Under the pieces are notes generated by a model that saw only the letters and a program-made list of their open reading frames with translations, searched no databases and was not told where the DNA came from. A DNA stretch of 64,000 nt, from contig OY987237.1 of the NCBI GenBank assembly GCA_963920705.1, positions 7,780,601 through 7,844,600 on the forward strand, written 5' to 3'. The position numbers were made by a program, and so were the translations under genes. How positions within the stretch are numbered: the stretch's first letter is position 1; the number at the start of each line of letters is the position of its first letter. Of the stretch, positions 18,913 through 33,900 are shown one piece after another. The DNA comes from Odiellus spinosus. Lineage: Eukaryota; Arthropoda; Arachnida; Opiliones; Phalangiidae.

Positions 18913-21900
18913 CTATAGAAATAAGCGCCCTCGGTTAACTCGAGAATTCGCTATGAATCGTTACTGATTCGTAAACGAACCTTCCTCTGTAGATAAATTT
19001 CATCGGTTCGACCGCTAGAACCGTCGCTATAACATCGTCCGTATTATGTTTGCGCCCGCTGACCTGCATTAAGCCGTCCCTGACTCCGCATATAAAAACG
19101 AGTCCACCCTGATTCGTTTAGAAAATAACTTAACAAAAGAGACCAAAATACAAGGGAGAGAGTTTAAACGTACAGGGCCCATGAATCCTAATAAACCAGA
19201 TCGCACGTATGTTTGTTCGCCAACAGGGTGTCCATCGGGAGACAGAGGTTGCATCTAAAGGATGCGAAATTTATTTTTGGGATACGTCAAGATTACGCTT
19301 AAATGTACGTGAATATCTACGTTAGACATATCAACGTTTGCTTAAAACTTAAAAAAATCTACAAAGCGCGATTTGACAATATTATGCTTATAATGTGAAT
19401 ATGCGAGTAAAACGCCAAAATCTTCATTAAACACCTCAACGTTACATCCGACACGTTGCCGTTATTCTTAAAACGTCGATAGAAATGTGAAATTAAGTGG
19501 AACTTACTTTAAATATGGCATTGGTAAGGCCTTGAAGACCCCAATAGGAAGATCCAACTCCGGGTGATGAAATGCAAATCTCGCCCACTTCGTCCGTCCG
19601 ACAAAGATAGGGCGGACCATCCATCTTGACAACGGCTGCCAGACTGCCTGGAGGAATCAGGCCACAGTCTTGCAAGGTTAGAGAAGTTAAGCTGTTCTCC
19701 TGGTCAACCCGTATGACTCCGTAACTTAAAGCTGCCATGGAAAGTACTCCCCTACCCGTTGCCCCGTGACCAGTTCGCCCAGGCCTTCGTACGGCAACGG
19801 TTAACGCTTCGGCAGAAGCCGCGCAAGGGCAAACCGCGTCGGGTTTCAATCCCCGACTATGGAAGACACTCATGAATTGATCGCACGATGACAAAGACCC
19901 TAAAACGCGTAAAAACCATTTCCTGAAGATTTACTTACCAATCTATAGTTAATAATTTAAAAAAGGTAACTTACACGGATTTGATCCATCCGCTACTAAC
20001 AAAAGCCTCAGACTACTTAAATTTACATCTTTATGGTCTTTAGTAGCCAAGAGACCCCAATGAAGGTCCCGAGACTTGCAGATTCCTACACTAGCTTTGT
20101 ATTTCGTTATCATAAGCATCCATGATGCGGGGTTAATTTTCATTAATGAGTAAGGGATAAAAATGGCGTGCATTCCATTCAAAACACTCTGAAAGGTCGC
20201 GAAATTAGTTTTAACATCTGAACTGGCCATGAAAAACTCTATAGTACTTACGGCTAAAACACTGTGCCATAAACCAACTTCTCTCTTGAAATCCAAGACG
20301 CAGACCATGATTTCTCCTTCGGTGTAATTGCACGCTGCCGTGAGCGAACGACAATGGTTGACTAAGGCGGATCTAGTAACCGCAACACCTTTCATAGCGC
20401 CGTCACGATCTACAGTATATTCGACGTAAGCTGTAGCTTCTTCGTTCAACCTAGGAGGCGGTTGCCAATCTTTGGTGGGTTTACTAAGGTGTTCGGTCAC
20501 GACCCAATTCAATCTGGGCCAGCCTTTAAACGTGTGAATTTCACCCGTCGTAGTTTTGGGTAAGCCTTTGTAACAGGCCTCCGATGTCAGCGCGTAACTG
20601 ACGCTACAGCTGCCTAGCATGAAGCCTATTTGTTGAGATCCGGCGTCCTATACAATCAACAGATCGTTAACCACTAGCGAATTTCGCTGATTTTAAGACT
20701 TCTTACCCTCCGTGTTAAAGGAACTTCGATTGGAACAGGCACTACGCCAGCCGTTAAACAGCCATAGAACGAACACATGAAGGCAATGGGATCGTTGTTA
20801 GGATAAACTAACGCGACCCTGTCTCCCGGTTTGATATTAATTTCTCCCTTCTGACCAACTTTGTTCAATAAATTAAACGCAATTTTATGCGACCGACTGA
20901 GTAGTTTTCCTATATACGAAAAACGCGTAAAGATTTAGGTTCATGTAACAATCAGGTGAAACTATCCAGACATGATGTCTATAATAGCAACGCAACTACA
21001 GTGATGACTTAATATTGTAGAGAATTTTGTTTTTAAGAATTTCGGAGACGATTATTATAATCTCCATGATTAGCCATGATTCCCTTTGGTTACAAATTTA
21101 CAATATCCTTCTATAACTAAGAAAGCGATCGTGCCTCGTGGTAGCGTATCAATTTCTAAGTAATTGCTCGCGTAACAGACTACCATGTCTGGTATCAATA
21201 GTTTCCGAAACTCTCGTTAAGCCTACACTTTAAAGAAATCTAAAGTTTGACACCAACGTACCATAAGTTAAAGGTGGGCCTATTTTGCCATTTGTGTCTA
21301 GAACTGTGGCGGCTGGAGCTTTAAACGTCGCCGAGCCATAACGTTGAATGGCGGCCTCCAAATTCTTAGGAAGGCCAGATGGAACCTTTTTATCGCGTGG
21401 ATGTTAGATTGTACATAATTAACAGAGTGTTAAGTCAAGCGTGTAATAGACTAAGGGCCGTATATAAAGAATCAAAAGAAAACTAACCATGAGCGGTTCT
21501 CCGGCTAACGGAGTCATGACTGCTCCTTCGGGTCGGGGAGAATTAGGATCTAGTTGAGTCGCTGTAACTGCGTAACCAATCGTTAAAATTGGAACTTGTA
21601 ATACTAAACTGTTACTAAATTGAAAATTACTTTCAAGGTCTGTCTCATCATCGACATAAAATTCTGGTAATGGTCTACGCTTTGGCCTCTATTGAGGAGA
21701 AAATATATCACACAAGGACGTGAGAATTATTTAACGACGTTAATAAAGTTATCTACTCAATAATTCAAGTACCTTTAAGGTATTGAGCAATTGTTGAATT
21801 TTGGCTGAAACTTTCCATTTCCCAGTACCTTAACGTCGAATAATTTCAATAAGTTTTAGCTAAATATTTTCTTAAATTTAGCCCCATTTGAAAAAACAGT

Positions 21901-24900
21901 TTGGGGATAATAAACGTACCAGTTCCTGTACCAAAGTCCATGTTAGTAGACGAATGTTGAGTTAGTCTAACCGAGGACATGTGAGCGGAATTGTAACGGT
22001 TTAATTGGTCAGGATTTCTGACAGTCCCAGCGTTTGTATTAGTAACATCCGGTTGGGTTGTCGATAGTTCGGCTAAAGACGTGCGAATTAATTCAGCTAA
22101 GAATGAATGTGCGGGATCTTCACACAAAATCAATTGATCACAAATTAAATGATAAAAAACATTCTACACAACCCACAAAAAAATAAAATCAAACTCACTC
22201 TTAACTATAGGCTAATAATGAGCCCCCCCCCCCCCAAAAAAATAGCCTAGTTAAATATTTCGTAAAAGTTGAGCAATGGAAACTTTTGTCGGGTCGATTG
22301 GCCAATGAGCGATTAACGCCTTTAGCATAGTTTTTGTCCTACAATACTGACCTTCGCGTAGTTTGTCTATTTACACTCTTTGACACAAAATAATCTAAAA
22401 CCTACAGGACATATTACTGACCTATAGCATCTATTTGGTGTTAAAAAAACAACTTAAAATCAAGCACACAAACTAAAATTATACTACGAAAAAATTTGTC
22501 ACACAAGTTAACTATTAAAACATGTAATTTTCGTACTTGACTTACTCGGTGTCAAATTCTGCATTACGTCGGCCAAACTGGTAATTCCTTCAATGCTGCT
22601 GGTACGGTCTTCAGAGTTGTTGGATCGCCAATCATCGCCTCGCCTTCCGTCACTACTACCTCCGCTACTTCCGCCACCCCCACTCCCCGCGCTGTTATTA
22701 TAACGTATATGATGTCTTTGCAGAGGCGGGGGTGGTGGTGTTTCTCTAGGGGACGAGGCGCTTGACGTGTCCGATGGAGGTTGTTGCGCGAACGGGTGCA
22801 TGTATGACCGCGAAGATACCTCTTGTTCGGGCGTACTACCTTCATTTAGGACACTGTCTTCGTCAGACGACGTATCTACGATTAAAAGTTAACTACACTT
22901 AATAATTAAGGGACAAATTTCCATACTAATGGCACAATCAAATGATAATTCGTCCCAATATAATGTTTAGATACATTAATTGATTAACCTTCAATGACCC
23001 CTTTGGGTGCGCGATTAAAAATACGACGGTACCCCAAAAGTACAGTTTATGAACCAAGGCGATCTTAACAATATAAATTTAAATGGCCCTAAAATGGTAT
23101 CTCTTGACTCTAAGAAGAATAGTGACCTAATGTTCAATTTTAGTTGGCATAAATCTCGGTATTAAGAGATTAATTTACATCATGTCAGTAAAAATTAGAT
23201 GTCAGAGTCGCGGAACCTTATAAGATTATTACTGACCAGATGGATGCCTTTCCCTGGAAGGCGACGTCGCCATGACTGAGGTACGTTTGGAAGGCATTGG
23301 TAAGGATGGCTTCGGACGATTCTGCATGGCTGCCAGAGCTTGCTGAACCGCCTCTTGGCGAACCTCTGCAACAACAATAAGGATTCGCAACATTAGTAAC
23401 GAATCGATTTGGGCAAAAAAGAATCATTCTCGAGGAAAAAAATCTAAGAGCACTAACATCTCAATGTCATTCGTATAGTCGTTGACGCGTGAAGAAGGAG
23501 AACAACTCGCGTTAAACCTAACGTTAATGTTGGACAATGGAATGTTCAACAAAAAAAAAGAAAATGTGTAGCATCTTTTTTTCTCCTTAAAAATACGTGA
23601 AAACTGGTTGTCTTAATGACGAGAAGTGCCACAGAGCGTGTGAGCAGTGGAGGGCAAGGGTAGAATGAGGAGTAGAATTTCCATAAAAAAAAACTACACC
23701 GACGACTTGTACTGTTAACTTTCCATCGCTTCGACCCTTTCCCATCTCCAAATTAAAGTCTTAGGTGAATGTTATCGTAACTTGAACTCTTATAATATAG
23801 ATTTAATGAACCAGAAAGCTACGATGAGCAGCTATATGTTTACAAATTTTAATTCTAAATAATTAAGAATTTGCGAATGGGATAGTAAGTTAATTACTAT
23901 TCCAATAATTAATTTTGTTGCGCGTAGAAATACAATCCGTACTTGGACCAGTCACGCAATCGATTAATCTTTTTATAGATTTTAAGGAAGAATTGACATT
24001 AAACAGGACTGGAAGACTGGGGAGGAATGGTGACCCCGGGGTACGTCAAACTGGTTAAGTTCCGTTTCCGGCGCATGCCGAAATTTAGGACATTAATACA
24101 AATTTTAATTTAAACTCTATACAGTTCTAAAATAACCCATATATTATCCATGAACATGTTTTTATTCATATCCTGACAATTTAAAAGGGTAATTTAACTC
24201 AAAAAATATTAAAATTACTTTAAAACGAGCGTTTCTTTTGGGTGGAGTAGCGAACATTAAACTTAATTACTACTCGAAATATGTTTTGATGGATAAAAAA
24301 AAAAGGGCTTAAAGTGGCTCCAAGGTACAACAGCACACTTATTTCTTTCGAATACACTTTAAAAACTGTAATGACCAAAAAGGTTCAACACCCACATAAT
24401 AGAACTTTATCTTTAAAAAAATTTAAACTAACGCAGGAAGTTGGTGAAAAGACCGTTGGATCTCGATCACAGGTGGGTAGTGATATATTATTAAACCTAA
24501 TTCTTTAAAAAAATAAAAAGCGTAGGCTTTTTTTTTAGAGAAAAAGAGTAAAATATTAAGCTTTTAACTTTCGTAAAGCCAGTCATAGGGGTTTTGCTAA
24601 TAACTGGTGGAATAAGTGTAGGTTAAATGTCGTCTTTCTCCGAGATTCTCGACAATTTTAAGTTTAGAAAACGCCAACGCTCAAAAAATATTGATTTTAG
24701 AAAGTACTAAATTCAAGAAAAAAATGGCAATTTCAAGAAAAACAATTACGTAAATATAGTTATAAATATAAATTGTTTATCTTTCAAACTGGAAATACAA
24801 ATTTTAAAATAAATAAATTTAATAAAAACAAAAGATTTTTGTTTTCTTCTTGGTTATCTTAAAGGGAAGGTGAAGAGGAAAATCAAGTGACTTTTTTAAC

Positions 24901-27900
24901 GATTCTTCTAATTATAAGACCTATCTGTAGTTAATCAAGAAAACAATCCCTACGATTTTAAAAATCAAAATAGATCCAGATTTTACTGTTCTTTTAAATT
25001 TACCCCTCCAACCAATCGTGTAACGCCCTGCCTTCCAGTGAACAAAATACTCGTGGCGAGCGCTATGTTATTATAGCGCTAGATGTGATAAATAACGCGT
25101 GCTGTAAGGCAAGGCGTTACACGATTGATAGGAGGGGACAAATTTTAAAGAACCGTGAAATCTGAATCTATTTTGATTTTTATAATCATTGTGGTATATT
25201 TCCTGAATGATTAACTACGCGGATGGGCCTTATAATTAGAAGAATCGATAAAGAATATATTTTACTTTTCACCCTCCCTTTAATAGATGATTAAAAAAAT
25301 TGTTATTGGTTTAGAGAATTCGTTTTTGTTTTAGTTTTTTCAACATTAGCTTGGAAAATTTGGGTTTCTCTTTTTCAAATAATTATTAATGTATAATATT
25401 ATAATATTATAAAAGACATCGATATTCACGAAGTTAAAAACCTTCATTACGACCTTTAGAAAGAAATCAGGAAAATCTCTGACACAATTTGTTGATTTAA
25501 CCTTCAAAACAATTCTCTAATTCTAGATCAAGTTTCAAATTAGCGGACGTTGGATCGCAATAAGTTTGTCTAAATTGCAAACATCTCTTAATCATTAAAA
25601 TACTATCTTGATTGAAGCTGATTTAGCAAGAATATTTCTAAAATACATTTTTTTAGATTAGATCCAATTTAGCTCCGAGCAACAAATCAATTAAATAAGA
25701 AAAATTACTTCCTAATCTCGATTAATTTTTTGGAAGGTAATAACGAATGTTTTGTCGTGTATTTATGTTTAAATTGTTTACCAATATTCAAATTTCAGGT
25801 TTTTCGAGTTTATAAAGCTAAATATAAGCCTAAAATATTTAAATTTTTGGAAAAACAACATAAATTTCATGTTGTTGCAAGTTTCTTTTTTAAAAAACGA
25901 GAGTTGAACGAATTCGGAGGATTGAGAAGATAAGAAATTTAGTTATTTGACCTTGAAGCTAGAAAATTTGAAAACCTTTCATTTTTTTTTTTTAAATAAA
26001 TTCAAACTTGATAGCAAAACTAACTATACTAGCGTTCAAATAGAGTTTCCATGACTATTTAATTTTCTTTTCAAATTATTATTACGTGTAAGTGTTCCAT
26101 AGCTTTCCTAATATTGCAAACTTTTTTGAACTGAAATAAAAATTCCAAATCACTTCAAATTTTCACTATTAACGAAGTTGGCTTTATATCTATCTTATTT
26201 AGTGTTTTATATGATATATAGGGAAGTCTAACTTTAACGTGATGTAAACTCAAAACTGATCCGGAATGTAAAATGAAAATACTAAGAAAAGCCGTGAAGA
26301 AAGTCATTAACATTCGGTTTTTGACGAAAAACTCTAAAAGGTTTATAGAGTTTTTTTTAAAGAGATCATGAAAAGCAAAAGAAAGATATTCTATAGTAAA
26401 GAATCGATTAAAGGCTAATTTGTTATAAATTTCATCATCCCTTTAAAAAAAAGAGTTTAGAAATGATTTGATGTAAAAAAATGAAGATGATTCATCTACG
26501 AATTTGTAGAAGGGGTAATTCGTGTAGATGTAGTCCCATTATTGAGAATTAATGAATCTAAATAAGCGTTAATATCAAATTATTGAAGCGTATACGATGA
26601 ATAAATTGCATCGAAATTGAAAAGAAAAAGCTTTTTAAAAATGTTTAAAATCGCGAGGAAATCAAATTCAGTAAAGTTTAGTAAAATTTAATATGCAGAT
26701 TACAGTAATTTTACGCTGTATAAAGACGTTTATAGACATCTTGCCTTTATGATGTCGTTTCTCACGAAAGAAATTAAAGTAAAATTACCAAAATGGTAAT
26801 TCATAATCTAACTTATATTAAAATTGAACGAATTGCTTAAAACTAGATTAAGTTTAATGTTTTTTTAAATCGCCTACGAGTCTACTTTTAATGTCGTTTA
26901 TGATGTCCGAATTAACAGAAATACAAATGCGAATAATTTGGTGAAAACCAGAAAATTATCGTGGTAAATTATGAATGTAGAAGTTTTTTTATATATAAGG
27001 CAAAATCTAGAATTAAAACGCTAGCTAACTTACTCTAGATATTCACAAAATAAATCGTGAACTACTTTTTTCAAAGCTCAGCTTCAATTTGGTTAGTTGA
27101 ACTAAACGAACAAAATATGAGTCATATCATGCAAATTTTTACGAGTTTTAGCAGAGGTTTTACTCATCTCGGTCTCGTGAGTCGTAACTTACACGAAAAT
27201 TGTGCCCAAATAAAAAATTCCCACCCTTTATATAAGACGCCAAAGAAAAATAGAAGACTTGGAAAAATTATTAAAAAAAATGCTTTAAGAGAAAACAGGT
27301 TTCGATCTCTAGGAAAAGTTGAATTTGGTAAGAGACGAGGGATTGCCCCAGGGTTAAACAGAAATCAAAAACGTCGAACTTTTCTAAAAGTTACATCAAA
27401 ACTATTCGGAAATTTCAGAGCGTACGAAGCTAAAGTTTGAAGCCCCAATATTTAACAATTAAAACTATATTTTTTTTATAACGCGGAGTTTCCACGCTCG
27501 CTTGTCTTTCAGCCCTTGATAAGGCCACAAATTATCGTAATCACTCGAATGTAACCGACAAGCAAGGTACTTGAAAGTTTGAATGGAAATTTTGCAATCT
27601 TTACATAGATTTATAAGTAGTGATTAAAAATTAAATTCATAAATTTCACGGCCATGAACAATCTCCGATTTTGTTAAAAGGCAAAGTTTTTTTAGGTAAA
27701 TATATAAAAAACGCGATTAAGAGCTTGTTTAACTTTTTGATTTAGCCAAGTTTAACGGAATCGTCACTGAAGGCTAGGGATTGATTACCAGGTAATCAAT
27801 AAAACTGTAGATGGTGCTTATTCACGCATCTCTCTTCTTTGAATCCTCTCCCACTCACTACCGACTGGATTACACTAAAATTCAAACTAAAATGGGTGCG

Positions 27901-30900
27901 TCCCTGTAAAAGGTTCTACTGCTATTTCATAAATTTGACAGTTGAAATTTTTTACTAAAATTAGAAACGCATGGAAGTTCCGGTGTTAAGTACTTAAACT
28001 TTAAAGCAATTTAAAACTTACCATGAAAATAGGCTTAGCTGTATTCATGGAGATAGTCCATATATATTGGGAGTTCTGGATCTCCATGAATCTAGCTAAG
28101 CCTATTTTCATGGTAATTTTTAAATTTACCTAGTGTAATATTTGTAATTTTTTTACTGGTACATTAGGCCTATTTAAACGATAAGGAATCAAGTATTAGG
28201 TTCCATTCTACCTTTAATCTTTCAAATAGTTTTAAATTTAGAATATTAAATTGTAATCCTTTTAAATCAGAGTGGCATATAACTACTCAATAACGTTTGA
28301 AAACTTCATTTATCTACAAAGTAAAAAATCAAACGATTTTTCTAAGACTGTGATATCATTTTCTATCGACTATACGGACTATATAAAAACTCAACCACGA
28401 TCTGAAATTTCAGACTGATTTTGTCAAACCCTAAGGCATGGGAGTTCTTTTCAAATGTATTAACGTTATTAAATCTGTCAAAGAAAAACCGGCTCATCTA
28501 TTATAGCAAGAGTTTTAGGCCTAAATAACTTAATTTTTTTTTAGTTCCCACGGACAACGATTAGAAAATTAACAATCTAGCCACTTATGAGTTGGTTTTA
28601 TTCTTAAAAAGATGCTAAATTAAGGATTGAAAACTTGCTTTTAGTTCGTTAAAATTACTATTTTTAAGATTGGGTATATAAAATATATTAGTAGATAAAA
28701 CGTTTTAATCAGAGCCTTTTACGATTTGTTTTTCAACAAGGGTTTCGTATGGCCGGGAAAGAAAATTGGTTTTAAGTGATTAGACTTCTGTTATCCGAGT
28801 CAAACACGTTGCCTATGTGGTCTTTTTCCTTTCAAAGGGAATGTGAAACGAGTTATAAATAGGTTTTTAACAGATTTTAAACCACATATTTCTTTTACGA
28901 GTTGATAAAGGCATTCAAACCTGGATTGAAAACTTTTATCTAATAAATTTTGTATTTAGAGTTTAAATTAAACTGGGCAAGAAATTTTGAATTAGGCTTA
29001 ACTATATCTACTATTTATTAGGCACGTTAGACTGGTTTAAATTATTTTTTATAAAAATCATTGTTGAAATTAGGCTTAACGATCGTAATACCATTAAAAG
29101 TTTAAGTTAGACTTAAGGATTGATTGAGGGGGTGATCACCCCCCACATAACAGGTTTTTACAATCCTAACACTCCTTCAAAACTGATTTAATTTCACCAA
29201 ATATTTTAGCTTCTCTTTAAGCCTCTAAAATGAGACTGACGCTAACCATTAAACCGAGACTAACGTAATTATTTGGTAAAAAGAGTGGGGGGCCCCAAAG
29301 AAAACGGATATATTTTCGATATATACAAATTCCAGACTCGTTTCCACACCACGCATCCGGTAGTATACACTGAACGAGATTGCTATATGGCAAGCACCCG
29401 CGCAATTCCCAGAGCTCAATTACCGAAGATAGGAAAGCTTTATAACATAATGGACCCTACATGGTCATTTACAATAACATATACTATAGGCTTTTATAAT
29501 TTAAGAGATATTACGCCAAATACACGCATTTCATCAAATATTAAAGCTTGAAGAAGATTCAATTTAAACTATGTAATTTTTAAATAAAGTTAAGGCTAAC
29601 TTTAACTGCGTAGAAATTCATTTAAAATTGAAACGTTGAACAGAGATACGCTGCTAGTTGCGTGGAATTTCGTTCAACATTGAAAAGAAAGTTGCACACA
29701 TTAATGCCAAATATATTTAGGTTTGTTCATGCAATCCCATACTTTGAATAGAATAAGAGTCATTTGCGAATTTAAAAACTACTATCAATAAATAATAAAT
29801 AAATATTAATTGTAATAGTAATAATTTCTAATTTCTAAATCGATCTAATATAATTATCATTTGGAAGCATTCCTACAAATTCCGGTAGCTCCAGTCAAGA
29901 CCCATTAAAAATTCATAATAGTCTATAGGGAGGGGCAGACACTCGCTAACTTAGGTGCAGTATCAAAGGGGAACTCAGGTGTACAGCGAATTCAAGAGTG
30001 CCTGACCCTTCTGTCTACAGTAATTTTGTCGAATTTTTAGGATTCACCTATTGGATTTAAGATTTCTTAAAGAAATCTCCGAATCTTACACCACAGTGGC
30101 TTTACGAACTTCGAATAAATCTATAATAATAATAATCTTTGCATGTAGCTTCTAGATCCGTTTGTTTTTATTTACGTAAACTAAAGCACGGAGTTTAATT
30201 AATATTCAACGAAGAGAAAAGTGAGGGGTAGTAATCTCAGAGAGGGGTCTAATTGTTAAGTACAGATTTTTGTAGCCAGACTTAAGGTGAATGTCCGCGA
30301 AACCTTGGTATCAGTACTGCCATTTACCCAGCTTGGTATTAGCTAGGTGATTCCTCTTATAGTAGGAAGACTCGAATAATGTATTGTATATTAATGAGCT
30401 AGAGGGGGGATTAAATATTATTTTAGGTTCACGAGCTAGTCAATTAATGATGCTCGTTAAATAAATATAATCAAATTTATTTATTTTAAAGAATTAATCC
30501 GTATATTTAACCAGGGTTAGGATATCTTCTTGTTCAAATAAACTGGTATATAATGATGACATTATCTTTTTTGACATATTACATGAAGGCAGGAACTTAA
30601 AGGAGTGTTCGAAAATTTTAATTCCCGATAACTTTACCAAAGGAATGGCGTTCTGACATCATTTCCCGCCTTTCTAGGGAAACTATTACTAATTTCTTTT
30701 ATTAAGTATTTTACTCTAAACGTTATTTAGAAAGTTGGAAACTCGCCGCAGACTTTTGAAGTTAGTAAAGGGACTAATTTCTGACTCATAGCAGTTATTT
30801 TATTAAAAAAAAAAAATTCTTAAAAGGTACTTAAACTCCTACGTTTCTTAGAAAAGTTAGAACACGTATTACTTGAATAATTAATTAATATTACTATAAA

Positions 30901-33900
30901 ATAAATTATGATTTTGAACATCTTGTTGAAATGTTCATTGAAATGTTTACGAAATCAATTTTGCGTTTTTATTCTTTTATTCTTTTAATTATTTTAAGGC
31001 GGAATCGAAAAAAAAACTAAAAATTTGGCATGCTAGCTAGCAATTTCACGAGTTATGACGTAGGAGTAACATTTTAAACTAAGCCTCTCCCCTTTTTCTA
31101 ATATCAATTATTAAAAATGTACCGTGGGATTTAAAAGGTTTAAAAATCACTAATTTAATACAAGTTCCCTGTTGCATTTCCGTTTCGTGTTTTTAAACTT
31201 CCTATTTAACTTTCAATGCCGACATTTCACCACAATATGTTTTATTTTTGATCGATTTCTATATTTTTAAATTTATGACAAAATATTTGAATTACCTCGT
31301 ATTTATATTACGATATGTAATTGCTAATTTATTAGATTTTTATATATTTTCAGTTGCCTTAACGAATCAAATAATTTAAATTCATGCAACCATCTTTCAC
31401 ATGCAGTTACTTGGGTTGAACCACAAGGAGGGGGCTAAAACGAAGTTACCTGTCCCTTGCCTAAACTGACCCTATATCTTAACTATCAGTTTCATAAAGG
31501 TCAGCCCAAATACCAAGTATATACAATATATACGAAGTGAATTTGAATATTAAACGCACGTTAGACCCTTTGTGGTTAACTTGTTCCGCATATTTTCCAG
31601 AGAATTTTAAATATTGTAATTTAGTGAAGATGACGTCATGTAAGGAGTGCTTCACAAAAGTCTTGCCAATCCGCATAATATTTTCAATGAACTAGCCCAC
31701 AAATTAACTTATGTGTCAATGAAATATACACTTTTTCATGGTCGAAACCAGTCAATGTTTTTCCTGTAACCAGATATGCTAAGCCAATATCTTTCATTTA
31801 TTAGTAATTAGTATTTTAAAAACCTTGGCAACCTTTCCAACTCTTACTACGAATTAATTCACAACATAATTGAAAATCCTTTCATATATAATCCCACTTA
31901 AACTTTAGAAAGTCTAAGAAACCACCAAATTCGTCCTTAAAGAATATTACAACCTACTTCTATCAATTTTAAATTGTTATTGACATTGTTTTTTTAATCA
32001 AAATTAAGATTTAAATTAAAAACTTACGTCTCTTATATTTATTATTCATCTGTCTTTCTCGCATATTAAACGCACAATCACGAAGCAACAAATATTCTTT
32101 AAAAACAAATTAAAACTTTCGAAATTAATCCAAATTGTTATCAGAACGGAACGAGTCGCGACACGCCGACGTGGTAATCCATCGAAAGTCTAGATATATA
32201 CTGAGCTTCTCAAGGGAAGTGAGAAAAGTTGGAAAATTGAGAAAAGTTTCCAACCCACTGACGTTTTTAGAGGGGAGCGTCGAAGATATCTCGATAACTC
32301 TTTCGGGACTTTTTTTTTTCACTTGGGTACGATACTACAATTGTATCGCGAGTCACTTACACCCGAGAGCGTTGATAAAGGCTTTATTACTTGACTGTTT
32401 CCATTATTAATATGACCTTAGAAAACTCTTACCGTCAAGAGTGTATTAGGGAAAACTATAATAACAAGAAACATACGCCTTCGAAGAAAACCGACGCATG
32501 GTTTTGATATTTTTGACAAGAGAAAATTAAGGGTCACGTGACTGGTTCCGGACGGAAGTGACGAATTATATACGTAAGGGCCTCCGCGTGTAGCCAATTA
32601 TATTAAGATAAAAAATTAGCAGCAATGGGATTTTATCAGACTACAAAGGGTAAGCGAGCTTTAGAAGCTCGAGCGAGATCATAAGATCCTAACAACGACA
32701 GACTAAAGTCTGCGAGCGATAAGGAAATGGCTCCAACTTGGAGAAATAACAAAAAGAAAAAATATTAAGAAAATCCTTCGAATATTTAAAGAGAAAATGA
32801 AGTGAAATTATTTTTTTCACAAACTCCTTTTATGACGGAGTTATGGGGCTGACGTCACTATTTTATTCGAAGGTAAAAACGTAATTTTTTTTTAGTTTCA
32901 TGCTATTAAATGCATATTCAAAATTTTAAACCTCTGGGTTGAAGCGCTGTTTTTAAGAAACTTAAAAAAAAATTTCCATTTGATGATGTAATATGGCGGA
33001 AATGTTTGAAATAAAATATTTAAATTTTAATATTAATTTTTACTGTCTAGTTAAATTGTTTCTATGACAGATGTATACACTTTTCGAATGGTTTTTAACG
33101 ATATTGTCGATAAAGCTACTCAAATTTCATTTTAAACTCGTGAAAAATCCATAACAGCTTAATTTTAGTTTCCGATTTTGGAATTTGTCAGTCTGACATT
33201 GATTATCTTAATCCCCAAATGGCTTACAAAAAGGATTAACTTCTGGGAAAATATAAAACCAATATATTAATCCTTCAAAATTAATTTTATAATGACTAAA
33301 CATTCTCCACCAATTTTTTAATTATATTTCAACTTCTCTTTAGGTTTTTAAAAATGGGCGGAGGGTTTTTTTTTTTTTTTTTTTTTTATTATTATCACGA
33401 CGCTAATCAAAACACGATATACGTTTAAATTAGGCCTAGAAATCTTTTCGGAGCCAAAATTGGGTTAAGAAAAATATTTCAAGTTCTTTTAAGCAGCGAA
33501 ATTTCCCTCAGAAGGTAATTGCCAAAGAGGAAAACTTAATTTATATAATATTTAGGAAAGGGAACGACTTGAAAAGAGTGAAAATTGAAATGGGGGGAAA
33601 AATTAAAGCAAAAAGCGAGCTTTTATTGACGTTTGAAAAATCGGAACACGAGGGTTTGAGAATAAATTTAAAATTATAAATGAATAATATTCAAAATAAA
33701 ATGGGCTGGGAATTTTCAAGGTTGGTTACGTGGTAAGATAAATATGTCAAAATGTATAGATTAATTTAAACAATTCTACACACTTATCGTTCGAGTTTAA
33801 ACTCTTAAAACTCGGTATAAAAGTAATATTTTAAAACTGCCTTCGAATAAAGAAGCTTTTAATTTATTTAAAATTAGGTAATTTTCCCCGTGGGTAAAAT

